Of a stretch of DNA of 43,603 bases, positions 8,873 through 18,093 are shown piece after piece. Source of the DNA: Myxococcota bacterium (lineage in GTDB: Bacteria; Myxococcota_A; UBA796; JAJRTE01); the NCBI GenBank assembly GCA_024278455.1, contig JAJRTE010000196.1, positions 1 to 43,603 of the forward strand, given 5' to 3'. Position numbers and translations under genes: made by a program. Numbering within the stretch: position 1 is the first letter of the stretch; each line of letters begins with the position of its first letter. The notes beneath the pieces are model-generated. The model was not told the DNA's origin and ran no database searches. It saw only the letters and a program-made list of their open reading frames with translations.

Positions 8873-9520
8873 ATGGGAAGTGTTTCAACGTACTTCGAGA
8901 ACGTCAAGAACGCCGCTGTGACCATTTTCGAGGGGATGGCCGTGACCCTTTCCTGGATGTTCCGGCGGCCGATCACCATTCAGTATCCGGACAGAACGCC
9001 GGAGCCCGTCAAGGACACGTTGCCCGACCGGTTTCGCGGGATTCTCGAGGTACACATTCCGGCCTGCACGGCTTGCAGTGCGTGTGCTCGAGCCTGTCCT
9101 ATCGATGTGATCCTCGTGGAGACGCAAAAGCATCCCAGTGGCAAGGGCCGCTTGCTGATGCGGTTCGATATCGACATTTCGAAGTGCATGTACTGCGGCT
9201 TGTGCACCGAAGCCTGTCCGACCGGCTGCCTCCGCCACACGCCGGTGTTCGAGGCCACGGGCCGGGACATTCACAACCTGGTCGTGCACTTTGTAGATGG
9301 ACCGGTGGTGCCATACAAACACAAGAAGGGGCGGCCGGTTCCGGCATCCCCCCCGCCGGGAGACATCGTGCAGGCACTGCTGAAGCCGTGGGACGCCGAG
9401 TATGTAGCCTGGTCTCCCGGGGAGTTTGTGGAGAGGGACGCCGGGGGCGGCGATGGTGAGAAGGGTGCCGCTTCTCCCGGGAAGGTGGAGGGCGGTGCCA
9501 CGGGCAGCGGATCGGGTTGA
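8873..9520 (+). CDS. nuoI: NADH-quinone oxidoreductase subunit I
   Basis: A 215-residue ferredoxin-type subunit carrying clusters N6a and N6b. Both [4Fe-4S] motifs are complete: Cys65, 68, 71, 75 followed by Pro, and Cys105, 108, 111, 115 followed by Pro. The N-terminal stretch FEGMAVTLSWMFRRPITIQYP is the usual membrane-contacting helix. The C-terminal 30 residues are Gly/Glu/Ser-rich low complexity (for example GGGDGEKGAASPGK), an extension beyond the conserved domain. A 63-base gap separates it from nuoJ, longer than the other junctions in the front half of the operon. Confidence 0.95.
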   Translation: MGSVSTYFENVKNAAVTIFEGMAVTLSWMFRRPITIQYPDRTPEPVKDTLPDRFRGILEVHIPACTACSACARACPIDVILVETQKHPSGKGRLLMRFDIDISKCMYCGLCTEACPTGCLRHTPVFEATGRDIHNLVVHFVDGPVVPYKHKKGRPVPASPPPGDIVQALLKPWDAEYVAWSPGEFVERDAGGGDGEKGAASPGKVEGGATGSGSG

Positions 9521-9583
9521 CATACGGGAACGGTCACGGAACGAACCAGGGGTCGTCGTACCACAACAGGTGAAGACAGTCTC

Positions 9584-10117
9584 ATGGTCAATACACTGGT
9601 TTTCTATTGCGTTGCCGCTTTCACGGTCGCCGCGGCGGGTGTGACGGCATTTTCGCACAACATCATCCGTTCCGCATTCGCCCTCCTGGGCGCGCTCATC
9701 GGGGTGGCGGGGCTGTTCGGCATGATGGGCGCTGATTTCCTGGCTGTCGTGCAAATGATGGTCTATGTCGGCGGCGTCATGGTGTTGGTGCTGTTTGCGG
9801 TGATGTTGACCCACCGGATCCGGGACATCACCATCAGCAACCAGTCGATGAATCCCGGGACGGCCGCGGTGATCGCCGGGTCGATGCTCGGGCTGTTGCT
9901 TTTCGGCATCTGGCGTGGCATTCCCGGCGGCACTCAGCCGGGATACGAAAGTGCGGCGTCGCTCATCGGAGAGAACTTGCTGAGTGCATACCTGCCGGTC
10001 TTTCTCCTGGCCGCCATCCTCCTGTTCGCGGTCATGGTCGCGGCTGTAGTCATTGCGAGGCACAGGCCGCACCCGAAAGGGGTGGGAAGCAACCAGGGGG
10101 GGGAGGAGCAGGCATGA
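9584..10117 (+). CDS. nuoJ: NADH-quinone oxidoreductase subunit J
   Basis: A 177-residue membrane subunit of the proton-pumping arm with five predicted helices. The conserved piece VQMMVYVGGVMVLVLFAVML is visible at about residues 55-75. The start is ATG 9584, preceded by AGGTGAAG. The tail after the last helix (RHRPHPKGVGSNQGGEEQA) is hydrophilic. It overlaps nuoK by four bases (ATGA). Confidence 0.95.
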   Translation: MVNTLVFYCVAAFTVAAAGVTAFSHNIIRSAFALLGALIGVAGLFGMMGADFLAVVQMMVYVGGVMVLVLFAVMLTHRIRDITISNQSMNPGTAAVIAGSMLGLLLFGIWRGIPGGTQPGYESAASLIGENLLSAYLPVFLLAAILLFAVMVAAVVIARHRPHPKGVGSNQGGEEQA

Positions 10118-10428
10118 CTGTGCAATCCGTCCTGAGCGTCGCGGCGATCCTGTTCAGTCTCGGCCTGTACTGCGTGCTGACCCGAAAGAACGCCGTGTCG
10201 GTGCTGATGGGTGTGGAACTGATACTCAACGCGGCCAATCTGAACTTCGTCGCCTTCTCCAGCTTCACCGGCACCATCGGGGCACCTGAAGTGGCCGGGC
10301 GTGTCTTCGCCGTCATGATCATCGTGCTCGCCGCCGCGGAGGCTGCCGTTGCGCTGGCGATCATTCTCGCGATCTTCCGCCGAATGGGGACGGTCGAAGT
10401 GGACAACCTCAACGAGCTTAGGGAATAG
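10114..10428 (+). CDS. nuoK: NADH-quinone oxidoreductase subunit K
   Basis: A 104-residue, three-helix subunit of the membrane arm, homologous to MnhC/MrpC. It shows the family stretch VLMGVELILNAANLNFVAF, whose Glu is one of the conserved membrane carboxylates in the proton path, and AAAEAAVALAIILAIFRR, containing the second. Length is normal. It overlaps nuoJ by four bases, and nuoL starts three bases after its stop. Confidence 0.96.
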   Translation: MTVQSVLSVAAILFSLGLYCVLTRKNAVSVLMGVELILNAANLNFVAFSSFTGTIGAPEVAGRVFAVMIIVLAAAEAAVALAIILAIFRRMGTVEVDNLNELRE

Positions 10429-10431
10429 GGG

Positions 10432-12543
10432 ATGGAAGGGACGCATCTCAACGTTGGTTTCTTGTGGCTCATTCCGTTCTTCCCCTTGATTGGTGCGCTC
10501 GTAAACGGCACGGTCGGGTGGCTCCTGCAAGAACGTGTGGGCAAGTGGCTCAACGGCGTCATCGCCAATGTCGCCGTGTGGGCCTCGTTCGTCACTGCCG
10601 CCGCCGGCTTCCTGATGCTCGTCGGCCAGGAGCCCGAGCGCCGGATGCTCATCGACCACGTCTATTCCTGGATATCGGTCGGCGGGTTCGAGGTGGCGGT
10701 CAGTTTCACGATGGATCCCCTTTCGGCGGTGATGACCCTGGTCGTGACCGGCGTCGGTGGCCTGATTCACATCTATTCGGTGGGATACATTGCGCACGAC
10801 CGGAGCGTCTGGCGATACTTCTCGTACCTCAACCTGTTCTCCTTCGCGATGCTCGTATTGGTGCTCTCCTCCAACCTGCTGCTCATGTTCGTCGGCTGGG
10901 AGGGCGTGGGGCTCTGCTCCTACCTGTTGATTGGCTTCTGGTTCGGGGACGTGGAAAAAGCCAAGGCCGGCATGAAGGCCTTCGTTGTCAACCGGATAGG
11001 CGACTTCGGGTTCCTGGCGGGTATCATGTTCCTGTTGTGGGGCATGGCGGGAGGATGGTTCTCGTCGGGCTACCAGGCCTCCGAAAGTGTCCTGTCGTTC
11101 GACTTCACGACGATGGCGCACACCGTGCAGGGACTGGCCGGCAAACAGGTCCTGGGCATCAGTTTGGCGACAGTGATTTGCGTGAGCCTCTTCGTCGGCG
11201 CGACAGGGAAGAGCGCCCAGATTCCGCTCTATGTCTGGTTGCCCGACGCCATGGCCGGACCGACACCGGTGTCTGCCCTCATCCATGCCGCCACCATGGT
11301 CACAGCCGGCGTGTACATGATCGCGCGCCTGAACTACCTCTACATCATGTCGCCGGTCGCCATGAGCATTGTGGCCGGTACCGGTGCACTGACCGCGCTC
11401 TTCGCCGCCACCATCGGGTTCACGCAGCGTGATATCAAGAAAGTGCTCGCCTATTCCACCGTCTCCCAACTGGGATTCATGTTCATCGGCGTAGGCGTGG
11501 GCGCCTTCACCGCCGGCATCTTTCACCTGATGACCCACGCATTCTTCAAGGCGTGCCTCTTCCTCGGCTCCGGCTCCGTCATCCATGCCATGAGCGGAGA
11601 GCAGGACATCTTCAAGATGGGAGGGTTGCGGAAGAAAATCCCCATCACTTTCTGGACCTTCCTCGTCGCAACCCTGGCGATCGCCGGGTTTCCCCCGTTC
11701 GCAGCCTTCTTCTCCAAGGACGAGATTCTCTGGAAGGCATTCGATACCGCCAATCCGGTCATCCCGTGGTGGCCATTCGCTGTCTGGACTCTCGGGGCAA
11801 TCGCCGCACTCGGGACGGCGTTCTACATGTTCCGGCTGGTGTACATCACCTTCTTCGGCGAATGCCGTGCCGACGAGGAAACCAGGCACCATATCCACGA
11901 ATCGCCCCGGACGATGACGTTCGCGCTGATCGTGCTGGCACTACTCTCCACTGTCGGCGGGTGGATAGGTATCCCCCACCTGTTCCATCTCCCGAACCTG
12001 TTCGAACACTGGCTCGAGCCCGTCTTCGAGCACAGCGCGGCCCAACTCCAGTCACGCGGCGCCGGTGCTGCCACCGAGTGGGGCCTGATGGCGTTCTCCG
12101 TCCTGCTGGCGTTCGCGGGGTGGCTGGCAGCAAAACAGATCTACGGTGGTGGGCGTCTGGACAAGGCACAGGCCATCGTGGCCAGGATCCAGGGCCTGTA
12201 CCGCTGGTCTTATCACAAGTACTTCGTGGACGAGTTCTACCACGCGGTCGTGGTCGAACCGTTCTTGGCGCTGACTCGAGCACTCTTCTGGATCGACCAG
12301 CACATCGTGGATCGGCTTGTCAATCTCGCAGGGTGGGTGACGACCGCTTTCTCGAACTTCGATGGGGCGATAGACAAGTATGTCGTGGACGGTGCAGTCA
12401 ACATTGTCGGGGACACCTTGATAGGCGCCGGGCGGTATCTGAAGAAGATACAGACCGGGCGCCTCCAGGACTATCTATATGTAATGGTTGCCGGTGTACT
12501 GCTGGTGATTCTCCTGTCCAGGCTGCTTGCCGGGTCGGCGTAG
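10432..12543 (+). CDS. nuoL: NADH-quinone oxidoreductase subunit L
   Basis: The 703-residue distal antiporter-like subunit of complex I has about 16 transmembrane helices. Conserved signatures include FVGWEGVGLCSYLLIGFW (Glu of the first half channel), LPDAMAGPTPVSALIHAATM, KKVLAYSTVSQLGFM and THAFFKACLFLGSGSVIHA. The C-terminal part contains the long lateral helix typical of NuoL. The frame is intact. The next gene, nuoM, begins 100 bases later, the widest internal gap in the operon. Confidence 0.96.
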   Translation: MEGTHLNVGFLWLIPFFPLIGALVNGTVGWLLQERVGKWLNGVIANVAVWASFVTAAAGFLMLVGQEPERRMLIDHVYSWISVGGFEVAVSFTMDPLSAVMTLVVTGVGGLIHIYSVGYIAHDRSVWRYFSYLNLFSFAMLVLVLSSNLLLMFVGWEGVGLCSYLLIGFWFGDVEKAKAGMKAFVVNRIGDFGFLAGIMFLLWGMAGGWFSSGYQASESVLSFDFTTMAHTVQGLAGKQVLGISLATVICVSLFVGATGKSAQIPLYVWLPDAMAGPTPVSALIHAATMVTAGVYMIARLNYLYIMSPVAMSIVAGTGALTALFAATIGFTQRDIKKVLAYSTVSQLGFMFIGVGVGAFTAGIFHLMTHAFFKACLFLGSGSVIHAMSGEQDIFKMGGLRKKIPITFWTFLVATLAIAGFPPFAAFFSKDEILWKAFDTANPVIPWWPFAVWTLGAIAALGTAFYMFRLVYITFFGECRADEETRHHIHESPRTMTFALIVLALLSTVGGWIGIPHLFHLPNLFEHWLEPVFEHSAAQLQSRGAGAATEWGLMAFSVLLAFAGWLAAKQIYGGGRLDKAQAIVARIQGLYRWSYHKYFVDEFYHAVVVEPFLALTRALFWIDQHIVDRLVNLAGWVTTAFSNFDGAIDKYVVDGAVNIVGDTLIGAGRYLKKIQTGRLQDYLYVMVAGVLLVILLSRLLAGSA

Positions 12544-12643
12544 CGTGGGGGAGGCAGCGGGGCGCATCGGAACGTGCAATTGTCGCCCGCCTTCGAGTTC
12601 GAGGTGAGGGCGCGGTTCACAGGCCGGGAAAGGTACAAGAGCG

Positions 12644-14182
12644 ATGGAATTCATTCTGGACCATCTGTTGACCATCATCATCTTCTTCCCCCTGTTGGGG
12701 ATTCCGGCTGTGCTTTTCACGCCGAAGCATCGGCTGGACTTGATGAGAATCTTCGCTACCGTTGCCACGGGAGTGCCCCTGCTGCTGGGTATCGTGCTGT
12801 GGCGGCATTTCGACCCGGCGCAGTCGGAAATGCAGTTCGTGGATCACACGGTCTGGATTCGCACATTCAACATCGAGTATTTCGTAGGTATCGACGGTAT
12901 CAGCGTTGCCATGGTGCTGCTGACCGTGCTCATTTCGTTTATCGCGCTTATCGCCTCCTATGGAATCGACAAGAAGGTGCGCGGCTACCTCTCGATGTTT
13001 CTTCTCCTGGAAACGGGGATGCTCGGGGTGTTTTGTGCGATGGACTTCTTCTTGTTCTACGTGTTTTGGGAAGTCATGTTGCTCCCGATGTACTTCCTCA
13101 TCGGGGTGTGGGGCGGCCCGCGCAAGGAATATGCGGCGATCAAGTTCTTTCTGTACACACTGGCAGGCAGTGTGCTGATGCTGCTGGCGATGATCGCGCT
13201 GTACTACAACAGCAACCCGACCACCCTGGTGGACGGGACCTCGAGTTCCCATACGTTCAACTTTTTGAAGCTGGCAGTGGAGAATGATTTTTCATCTGCC
13301 GGGCCGATTCTGGGCGTCGCCTTTCCCAAGATCATCTTCGTTGCACTTTTCATCGGCTTCGCGATCAAGATTCCGATGTTTCCGTTCCACACATGGCTCC
13401 CGGACGCCCACGTGGAAGCCCCGACCCCGATTTCGGTCATCCTGGCGGGCGTCCTTTTGAAGATGGGCACCTACGGGATCTTGCGGGTCAACTACATGAT
13501 TCTGCCAGAGGCGACGCAGTGGGCGGCCCTTGGCATGGCGATATTCGGCACGATCAATATCGTCTACGGCGCGCTGGTGTGCATGGCCCAGCGGGACTAC
13601 AAGAAGCTGATCGCCTATTCGTAGATCAGCCACATGGGTTTCGTGTTGCTGGGGATGGCGGCGTTTACCGAGCAGGGTATCTCGGGGGCGGTGCTCCAGA
13701 TGTGGAATCACGGTATCATCTCCCCGATGCTCTTCCTTCTTGTCGGCGTCATCTATGACCGCGCACACCACCGGCGGATCGAGGGATTCGGCGGACTGGC
13801 CCACGTTATGCCTGAATACTCGGCCCTGACCGGCCTTGCGTTCATGGCCTCTCTGGGGCTTCCGGGACTGGCCGGGTTCATCAGTGAGGCGCTCTGCTTC
13901 CTCGGCGCGTTCCCCACATTCCGCATCCTGACGATCGTATCGGCGACATCGGTCGTGATAACCGCTGCCTACTATCTGTGGACCATGCAGCGTATTTTCC
14001 TGGGCAACCTGAATCCGAAGTACGCGGACCTGAAGGGCGTCACCTGGCGGGAACGAGTGACCTTGTATCCGCTTGGGGTGATCATCGTGATCATGGGCTT
14101 CTTCCCCATGCCCATCCTGGACCTCATCAACCCGGGTCTGTTCAGCTTGATCAAGTCCGTAACGGACGCGGTGGCAATCTAG
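12644..14182 (+). pseudogene. nuoM: NADH-quinone oxidoreductase subunit M with internal TAG
   Basis: The frame codes an antiporter-like subunit of about 512 residues but contains one TAG at 13622-13624. Upstream residues end QRDYKKLIAYS; downstream, in the same frame, they resume ISHMGFVLLGMAAFTEQG and continue to a normal end at 14182. NuoM homologues have AYSSISHMGF or AYTSVSHMGF here, so the stop sits on a conserved Ser and a single change from TCG would make it. Other signatures are intact: VFWEVMLLPMYFLIG with its channel Glu, and FHTWLPDAHVEAPTPISVILAG. Without readthrough the product would stop after 326 residues and the membrane arm would be incomplete. Sequencing error, true nonsense mutation and suppression are all possible. 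It starts at ATG 12644; nuoN follows after nine bases. Confidence 0.9.
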
Positions 14183-14191
14183 GAGGGACCA

Positions 14192-15676
14192 GTGACCTCG
14201 AGTGAATTCTATCAACTGGCGCCCGAACTGGTGCTTCTGCTCGCGGCGGCAGCGATCATCATCGTGGACCTTGCCTCTGCGCACAGGCGGGTCCGCCTCT
14301 ACAGCGTGTTGGGAGGTGGTGCCGCCATTCTGTCGGCCCTGCTGGTGGTTCCCCTCGTGCACAACGCACACGGGGAAGGCTTTCGGGACATGATGGTGTC
14401 GGACGCACTGTCCGTCTTTCTCATCCCCCTGTTCGCGTCGGCGACCTTGCTCACCATCATTTTTTCCGAGAGGGTGCGGGAGGTCGTCACGGGCCGGTTC
14501 GCCGAATACGTGGTGCTTCTGCTGATCATGACCGTCGGGTTGACCATCGTTGCATCCGCCACGAACCTCTTGGTGCTCTACCTTTCCATGGAACTGATAG
14601 GCCTCACCGCCTACGGCCTCACCGCCTTCGACCCCCATCGTGCCAGGTCTGTCGAAGGTGGTCTCAAGTACGCCATTTTCGGAGCGGTCGCCTCGGGCAT
14701 CATGCTGTTCGGCATGTCGCTTCTCTACGGGATGACCGGCGAACTGTCCTACGATGCCCTCGGCGAAGCGCTCGGCGGCATGAGCGCCGGTGCCCCGACG
14801 AGCGCGCTGCAGTTCATAGCCGTGCTGTTCGTCCTGGCAGGATTCACCTACAAGATCGCCGCTGTCCCGTTCCATGCCTGGTGTCCCGACGCCTATGAAG
14901 GTGCTCCGACCCCGTTCGCGGCCATGATGTCCGTGGCGCCGAAAGCCGCTGGTTTTGCGGCACTTGTGCGGTTCTTCTTCACGGTCTTCAGTGATCCCGG
15001 TGCCGGGGGCCAGTTCGTCGCGATCGACGTGGTTCCCTGGCAGGCAGTACTTGGCGTCATTTCGGTAGCAACGATGACGTTCGGCAACCTTGCCGCGATC
15101 ACGCAACAGAACCTGAAGCGTCTCCTGGCCTATTCGAGCATTGCCCATGCTGGGTACATGTTGATGGGCGTTGTCGCTCTTTCGCGCGACGGGGTGTCTG
15201 CCGTGATGGCATACCTGGTCGTCTACCTCATCATGAACATGGGGGCCTTCTTCGTGGTGATGGTTGTCGCCGAGCGGACGCACACCGAGGATATTTCGGC
15301 ATTTTCCGGCCTGGGCAAGAGGCTGCCGTTGGTGTCGGCCTGTTTTGCGGTCTTCTTGCTCTCCCTCACCGGCATCCCTCCTTTCGCGGGCTTCGTCACC
15401 AAGTTCTTCCTTTTCGCCGCCGTGTTGCAACGTCAGGGGAACTGGTATGTGGTTCTTGCCATCATCGGTGTTCTAAACTCGGTCGTATCGCTCTACTACT
15501 ACGCGAGGGTATTGCGGGCCATCTACTTGACCGAGCCCGTGGAACCCGTGGCGGAGATCGCCGTCCCCCAGTTTCGCACTGCTGTGCTCGCACTGCTGGC
15601 CGTCCTCACGGTCGGACTGGGTGTGTACTGGAATCCGCTGGTCGAAGTCGCGGCCAGGGTCTCGGAGTTCCTATAG
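14192..15676 (+). CDS. nuoN: NADH-quinone oxidoreductase subunit N
   Basis: The 494-residue third antiporter-like subunit of complex I, with about 14 helices. Conserved stretches are LVLYLSMELIGLTAYGLTAF (channel Glu), FKIAAVPFHAWCPDAYEGAP-like sequence written here with YKIAAVPFH, LKRLLAYSSIAHAGYMLMG and SLTGIPPFAGFVTKFFLF. GTG 14192 is the start, supported by AGGAGG shortly upstream. It is the last nuo gene; no nuoE, nuoF or nuoG follows. The operon has the order A-B-C-D-H-I-J-K-L-M-N. Confidence 0.96.
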   Translation: MTSSEFYQLAPELVLLLAAAAIIIVDLASAHRRVRLYSVLGGGAAILSALLVVPLVHNAHGEGFRDMMVSDALSVFLIPLFASATLLTIIFSERVREVVTGRFAEYVVLLLIMTVGLTIVASATNLLVLYLSMELIGLTAYGLTAFDPHRARSVEGGLKYAIFGAVASGIMLFGMSLLYGMTGELSYDALGEALGGMSAGAPTSALQFIAVLFVLAGFTYKIAAVPFHAWCPDAYEGAPTPFAAMMSVAPKAAGFAALVRFFFTVFSDPGAGGQFVAIDVVPWQAVLGVISVATMTFGNLAAITQQNLKRLLAYSSIAHAGYMLMGVVALSRDGVSAVMAYLVVYLIMNMGAFFVVMVVAERTHTEDISAFSGLGKRLPLVSACFAVFLLSLTGIPPFAGFVTKFFLFAAVLQRQGNWYVVLAIIGVLNSVVSLYYYARVLRAIYLTEPVEPVAEIAVPQFRTAVLALLAVLTVGLGVYWNPLVEVAARVSEFL

Positions 15677-15886
15677 TTACATTGCTTGCATGGAAAACGG
15701 TTGCGTGCTTCTGCCCGATGGAACGGGTAGCCGGCACGCTGGACAGCTTCCCCGGATTTCTTGCGCCACGTCATGGACAGGGAGGTGGGGCTGGCGTCGA
15801 TGGACTAGGGCGATACGCCTCCTCTCGTACCCGTACCGGGGAGCAAGGCTGGTTGGTAGTCGTAGCACATAAGGAGAACTAGCAGC

Positions 15887-17005
15887 ATGGCGAGGTATCG
15901 GATTGCCTGGTTGCCGGGTGACGGCGTTGGTGTCGACGTCTCCGAGGCGGCAAGAATCGTGTTGGACAGGCTCGAGTTCGACGCCGAGTACATTCACGGC
16001 GACATCGGGTGGGAGTTTTGGTGCAAGGAGGGCGATGCGTTGCCTGCCCGCACCATCGATCTTCTCAACAACGTGGACGCAGCGTTTTTTGGTGCCATCA
16101 CATCGAAGCCGGTGAAGGCGGCACAGCGCGAGTTGGAGCCGGAATTGCAAGGCAAGGGGCTGGTGTACCGTTCGCCGATCGTTCGCATGCGACAGTTGTT
16201 CGACCTGTACGTGTGCCTCCGACCTTGCCGCGCGTTCGCCGGAAACCCGCTGAACTATCGAAACGATGTCGACATCGTCGTGTTCCGGGAAAACACCGAG
16301 GACCTCTACTCCGGCGTCGAGTTCCACCCGGTTCCCGAACAGTTGTCCTCTGTCCTGTCGGCCCTGTCGGGACCGTTCGAGAAGTACGCCGCGTTGAAAC
16401 CGGACGAGTACGCCGTGTCGTGCAAGGTCAACACGCGGAACGGCTCGAGGCGTATCGTCGAGGCCGCTTTCGCCTACGCGCGGGAGCATGGCCGCAAGAG
16501 GGTGACGGTGGTGCACAAGGCCAACGTGGTCCGCGCCGCGGACGGGCTCTTCCTCGAGACCGCCCGAGAGGTGGCCCAGGCGTTTCCCGACATCGAGCTG
16601 GACGAGGCCAACGTCGATGCCATGACCATGTGGCTCCTGAAGAACACGGAGAAGTACGACGTGCTCGTTGCGCCCAACCTGTACGGGGATATCGTGTCCG
16701 ACCTGTGCGCGCAAATGGTGGGTGGGCTCGGCTTCGGCTGTTCCGGCAACATTGGCGACAATCTCGCGGTATTCGAGCCGACCCATGGCTCCGCGCCCAA
16801 GTACGCCGGGCAGTACAAGGTCAACCCCATCGCCACGATTCTCGCTGTCAAGATGATGCTGGACTGGCTTGGCGAGGAAGAGATGGCCGGCCGCCTCGAG
16901 GGGGCGGTTGCCGAGTGCATCCATCGCGGGGAGGTCCGGACGTACGACATGGGCGGTTCCAACACGACGCTCGAGATGGCCCAGGCCATAGCGGCGTTGT
17001 TGTGA
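15887..17005 (+). CDS. Isocitrate/isopropylmalate-type dehydrogenase
   Basis: A 372-residue beta-decarboxylating dehydrogenase of the IDH/IPMDH superfamily. The nucleotide/metal motifs are present: WLPGDGVGVDV near the N-terminus, FRENTEDLYSGVE, the catalytic Lys in CKVNTRNGS and KANVVRAADGLF, APNLYGDIVSDLCAQMVGG and FEPTHGSAPKYAG. The substrate loop SPIVRMRQLFDLYVCLRP resembles the isocitrate group more than isopropylmalate enzymes, so NAD(P)-linked isocitrate dehydrogenase is my preferred reading; homoisocitrate or tartrate-type activity is possible. ATG 15887 follows AAGGAG at a 10-base spacing. The 210 bases after nuoN show nothing else clear. The TCA-cycle role would sit well beside a respiratory operon. 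Confidence 0.82.
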   Translation: MARYRIAWLPGDGVGVDVSEAARIVLDRLEFDAEYIHGDIGWEFWCKEGDALPARTIDLLNNVDAAFFGAITSKPVKAAQRELEPELQGKGLVYRSPIVRMRQLFDLYVCLRPCRAFAGNPLNYRNDVDIVVFRENTEDLYSGVEFHPVPEQLSSVLSALSGPFEKYAALKPDEYAVSCKVNTRNGSRRIVEAAFAYAREHGRKRVTVVHKANVVRAADGLFLETAREVAQAFPDIELDEANVDAMTMWLLKNTEKYDVLVAPNLYGDIVSDLCAQMVGGLGFGCSGNIGDNLAVFEPTHGSAPKYAGQYKVNPIATILAVKMMLDWLGEEEMAGRLEGAVAECIHRGEVRTYDMGGSNTTLEMAQAIAALL

Positions 17006-17163
17006 TGCCCTGCCGGCTGTCGGCGTCCTTGCCAGGGCTCGCATGCCGGCGAGCGTCGCAGTTCCTGGCGGAATCACGCGCGCGCTGCTGAACTGCCTCG
17101 TCCCGCCAGGCGAGGGACAGGTCTTGCCTGGAAGGCTCGGCCACCCCGTCTTGGGAGGTTGTC

Positions 17164-18093
17164 ATGAAAGAACGACCGATCCTCGTTCACGAGGTGGGTC
17201 CCCGCGATGGGCTGCAAGTCGAGGAACTCGTCGTGCCCACGGAGCAGAAGCTCGAGTGGGTGCAAAGCCTGGCCGCGTCCGGCGTCGACCTGATCCAGGT
17301 GGGATCTTTCGTGCACCCGCGCAAGGTCCCGCAGATGGCCGACACCGACGAGCTGTTCCGGCGCCTGGCCCGGCCGGGCGTCCTGCCCTCTTCGGTGAGG
17401 TTGACCGCCCTGGTCTTGAACGAAAAGGGCGTCGACCGAGGGTTTGCGTGCGGTGTGAGCGACTTTTGCATGGGGGTTTCCGCCAGCGATACCCACAGCC
17501 GGAAGAACACCGGGATGAGCACGAAGGAGGCGCTGAGCCGGATCCTGGCGATGGCTCGGCGCGTCGTGGGTGCCGGGAAACGCGTGCAGGTGTCGGTGCA
17601 ATCCGCGTTCGGTTGCGGCTACGAAGGGCCGATACCGGAGGCTCGAGTGATGGACCTGGCACAGGCGTTTCTCGACGCTGGATTCACCACGGTCAGCCTG
17701 GCGGACACCGCAGGCCATGCCGATCCCGCCCAGGTCGAGCGCCTCTTCGGCAGGCTTCTCGAAGCCGCACCTGGGATCGAAGTGGCGTGTCACTTGCACG
17801 ACACCTACGGGCTCGGGCTGGCCAACGCCTACGCTGCCATTCGCGCCGGCGTGACGGTTCTCGAATCGGCCTTCGGAGGTTTGGGAGGTTGCCCGTTCAC
17901 GGCGGTCGCAGGCGGAAACGTCTGCACAGAGGACCTGGTGCACATGCTCCATCGAATGGGGCTCCGGTCCGACATCCAACTCGGTCCCATCGTGGCCACG
18001 ACAAGGCGCGCCGAAGCCTTCTTCGGCAGGAAGCTCCCCGGAACCATCTACAAGACCGGCCCGATACCAGCCCCCGGCGAGGAGGCGTCATGA
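17164..18093 (+). CDS. Hydroxymethylglutaryl-CoA lyase family protein
   Basis: A 309-residue TIM-barrel lyase of the HMG-CoA lyase group, which splits 3-hydroxy-3-methylglutaryl-CoA into acetyl-CoA and acetoacetate. Visible active-site elements are EVGPRDGLQ (Arg14, Asp15), the metal-binding VACHLHDTYG, and the C-terminal signature GGLGGCPFTAVAGGNVCTED with the catalytic loop Cys. Length is typical. It overlaps the next gene by four bases (ATGA), so lyase and CoA-transferase are made together. The pair suggests activation and cleavage of a branched dicarboxylic acid, with HMG the obvious but unproven substrate; citramalyl-CoA-like substrates are alternatives. Confidence 0.88.
   Translation: MKERPILVHEVGPRDGLQVEELVVPTEQKLEWVQSLAASGVDLIQVGSFVHPRKVPQMADTDELFRRLARPGVLPSSVRLTALVLNEKGVDRGFACGVSDFCMGVSASDTHSRKNTGMSTKEALSRILAMARRVVGAGKRVQVSVQSAFGCGYEGPIPEARVMDLAQAFLDAGFTTVSLADTAGHADPAQVERLFGRLLEAAPGIEVACHLHDTYGLGLANAYAAIRAGVTVLESAFGGLGGCPFTAVAGGNVCTEDLVHMLHRMGLRSDIQLGPIVATTRRAEAFFGRKLPGTIYKTGPIPAPGEEAS

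Noticed and set aside
9934..11898. Minus-strand open frame of 654 codons
   Set aside because: It is antisense to nuoJ, nuoK and nuoL, which have clear family motifs; the antisense translation is His/Glu/Asp-rich noise.
13292..15430. Minus-strand open frame of 712 codons
   Set aside because: It is antisense to nuoM and nuoN, with the same noise-like composition.
15677..17077. Minus-strand open frame of 466 codons
   Set aside because: It is antisense to the isocitrate-type dehydrogenase, whose motifs are unambiguous.
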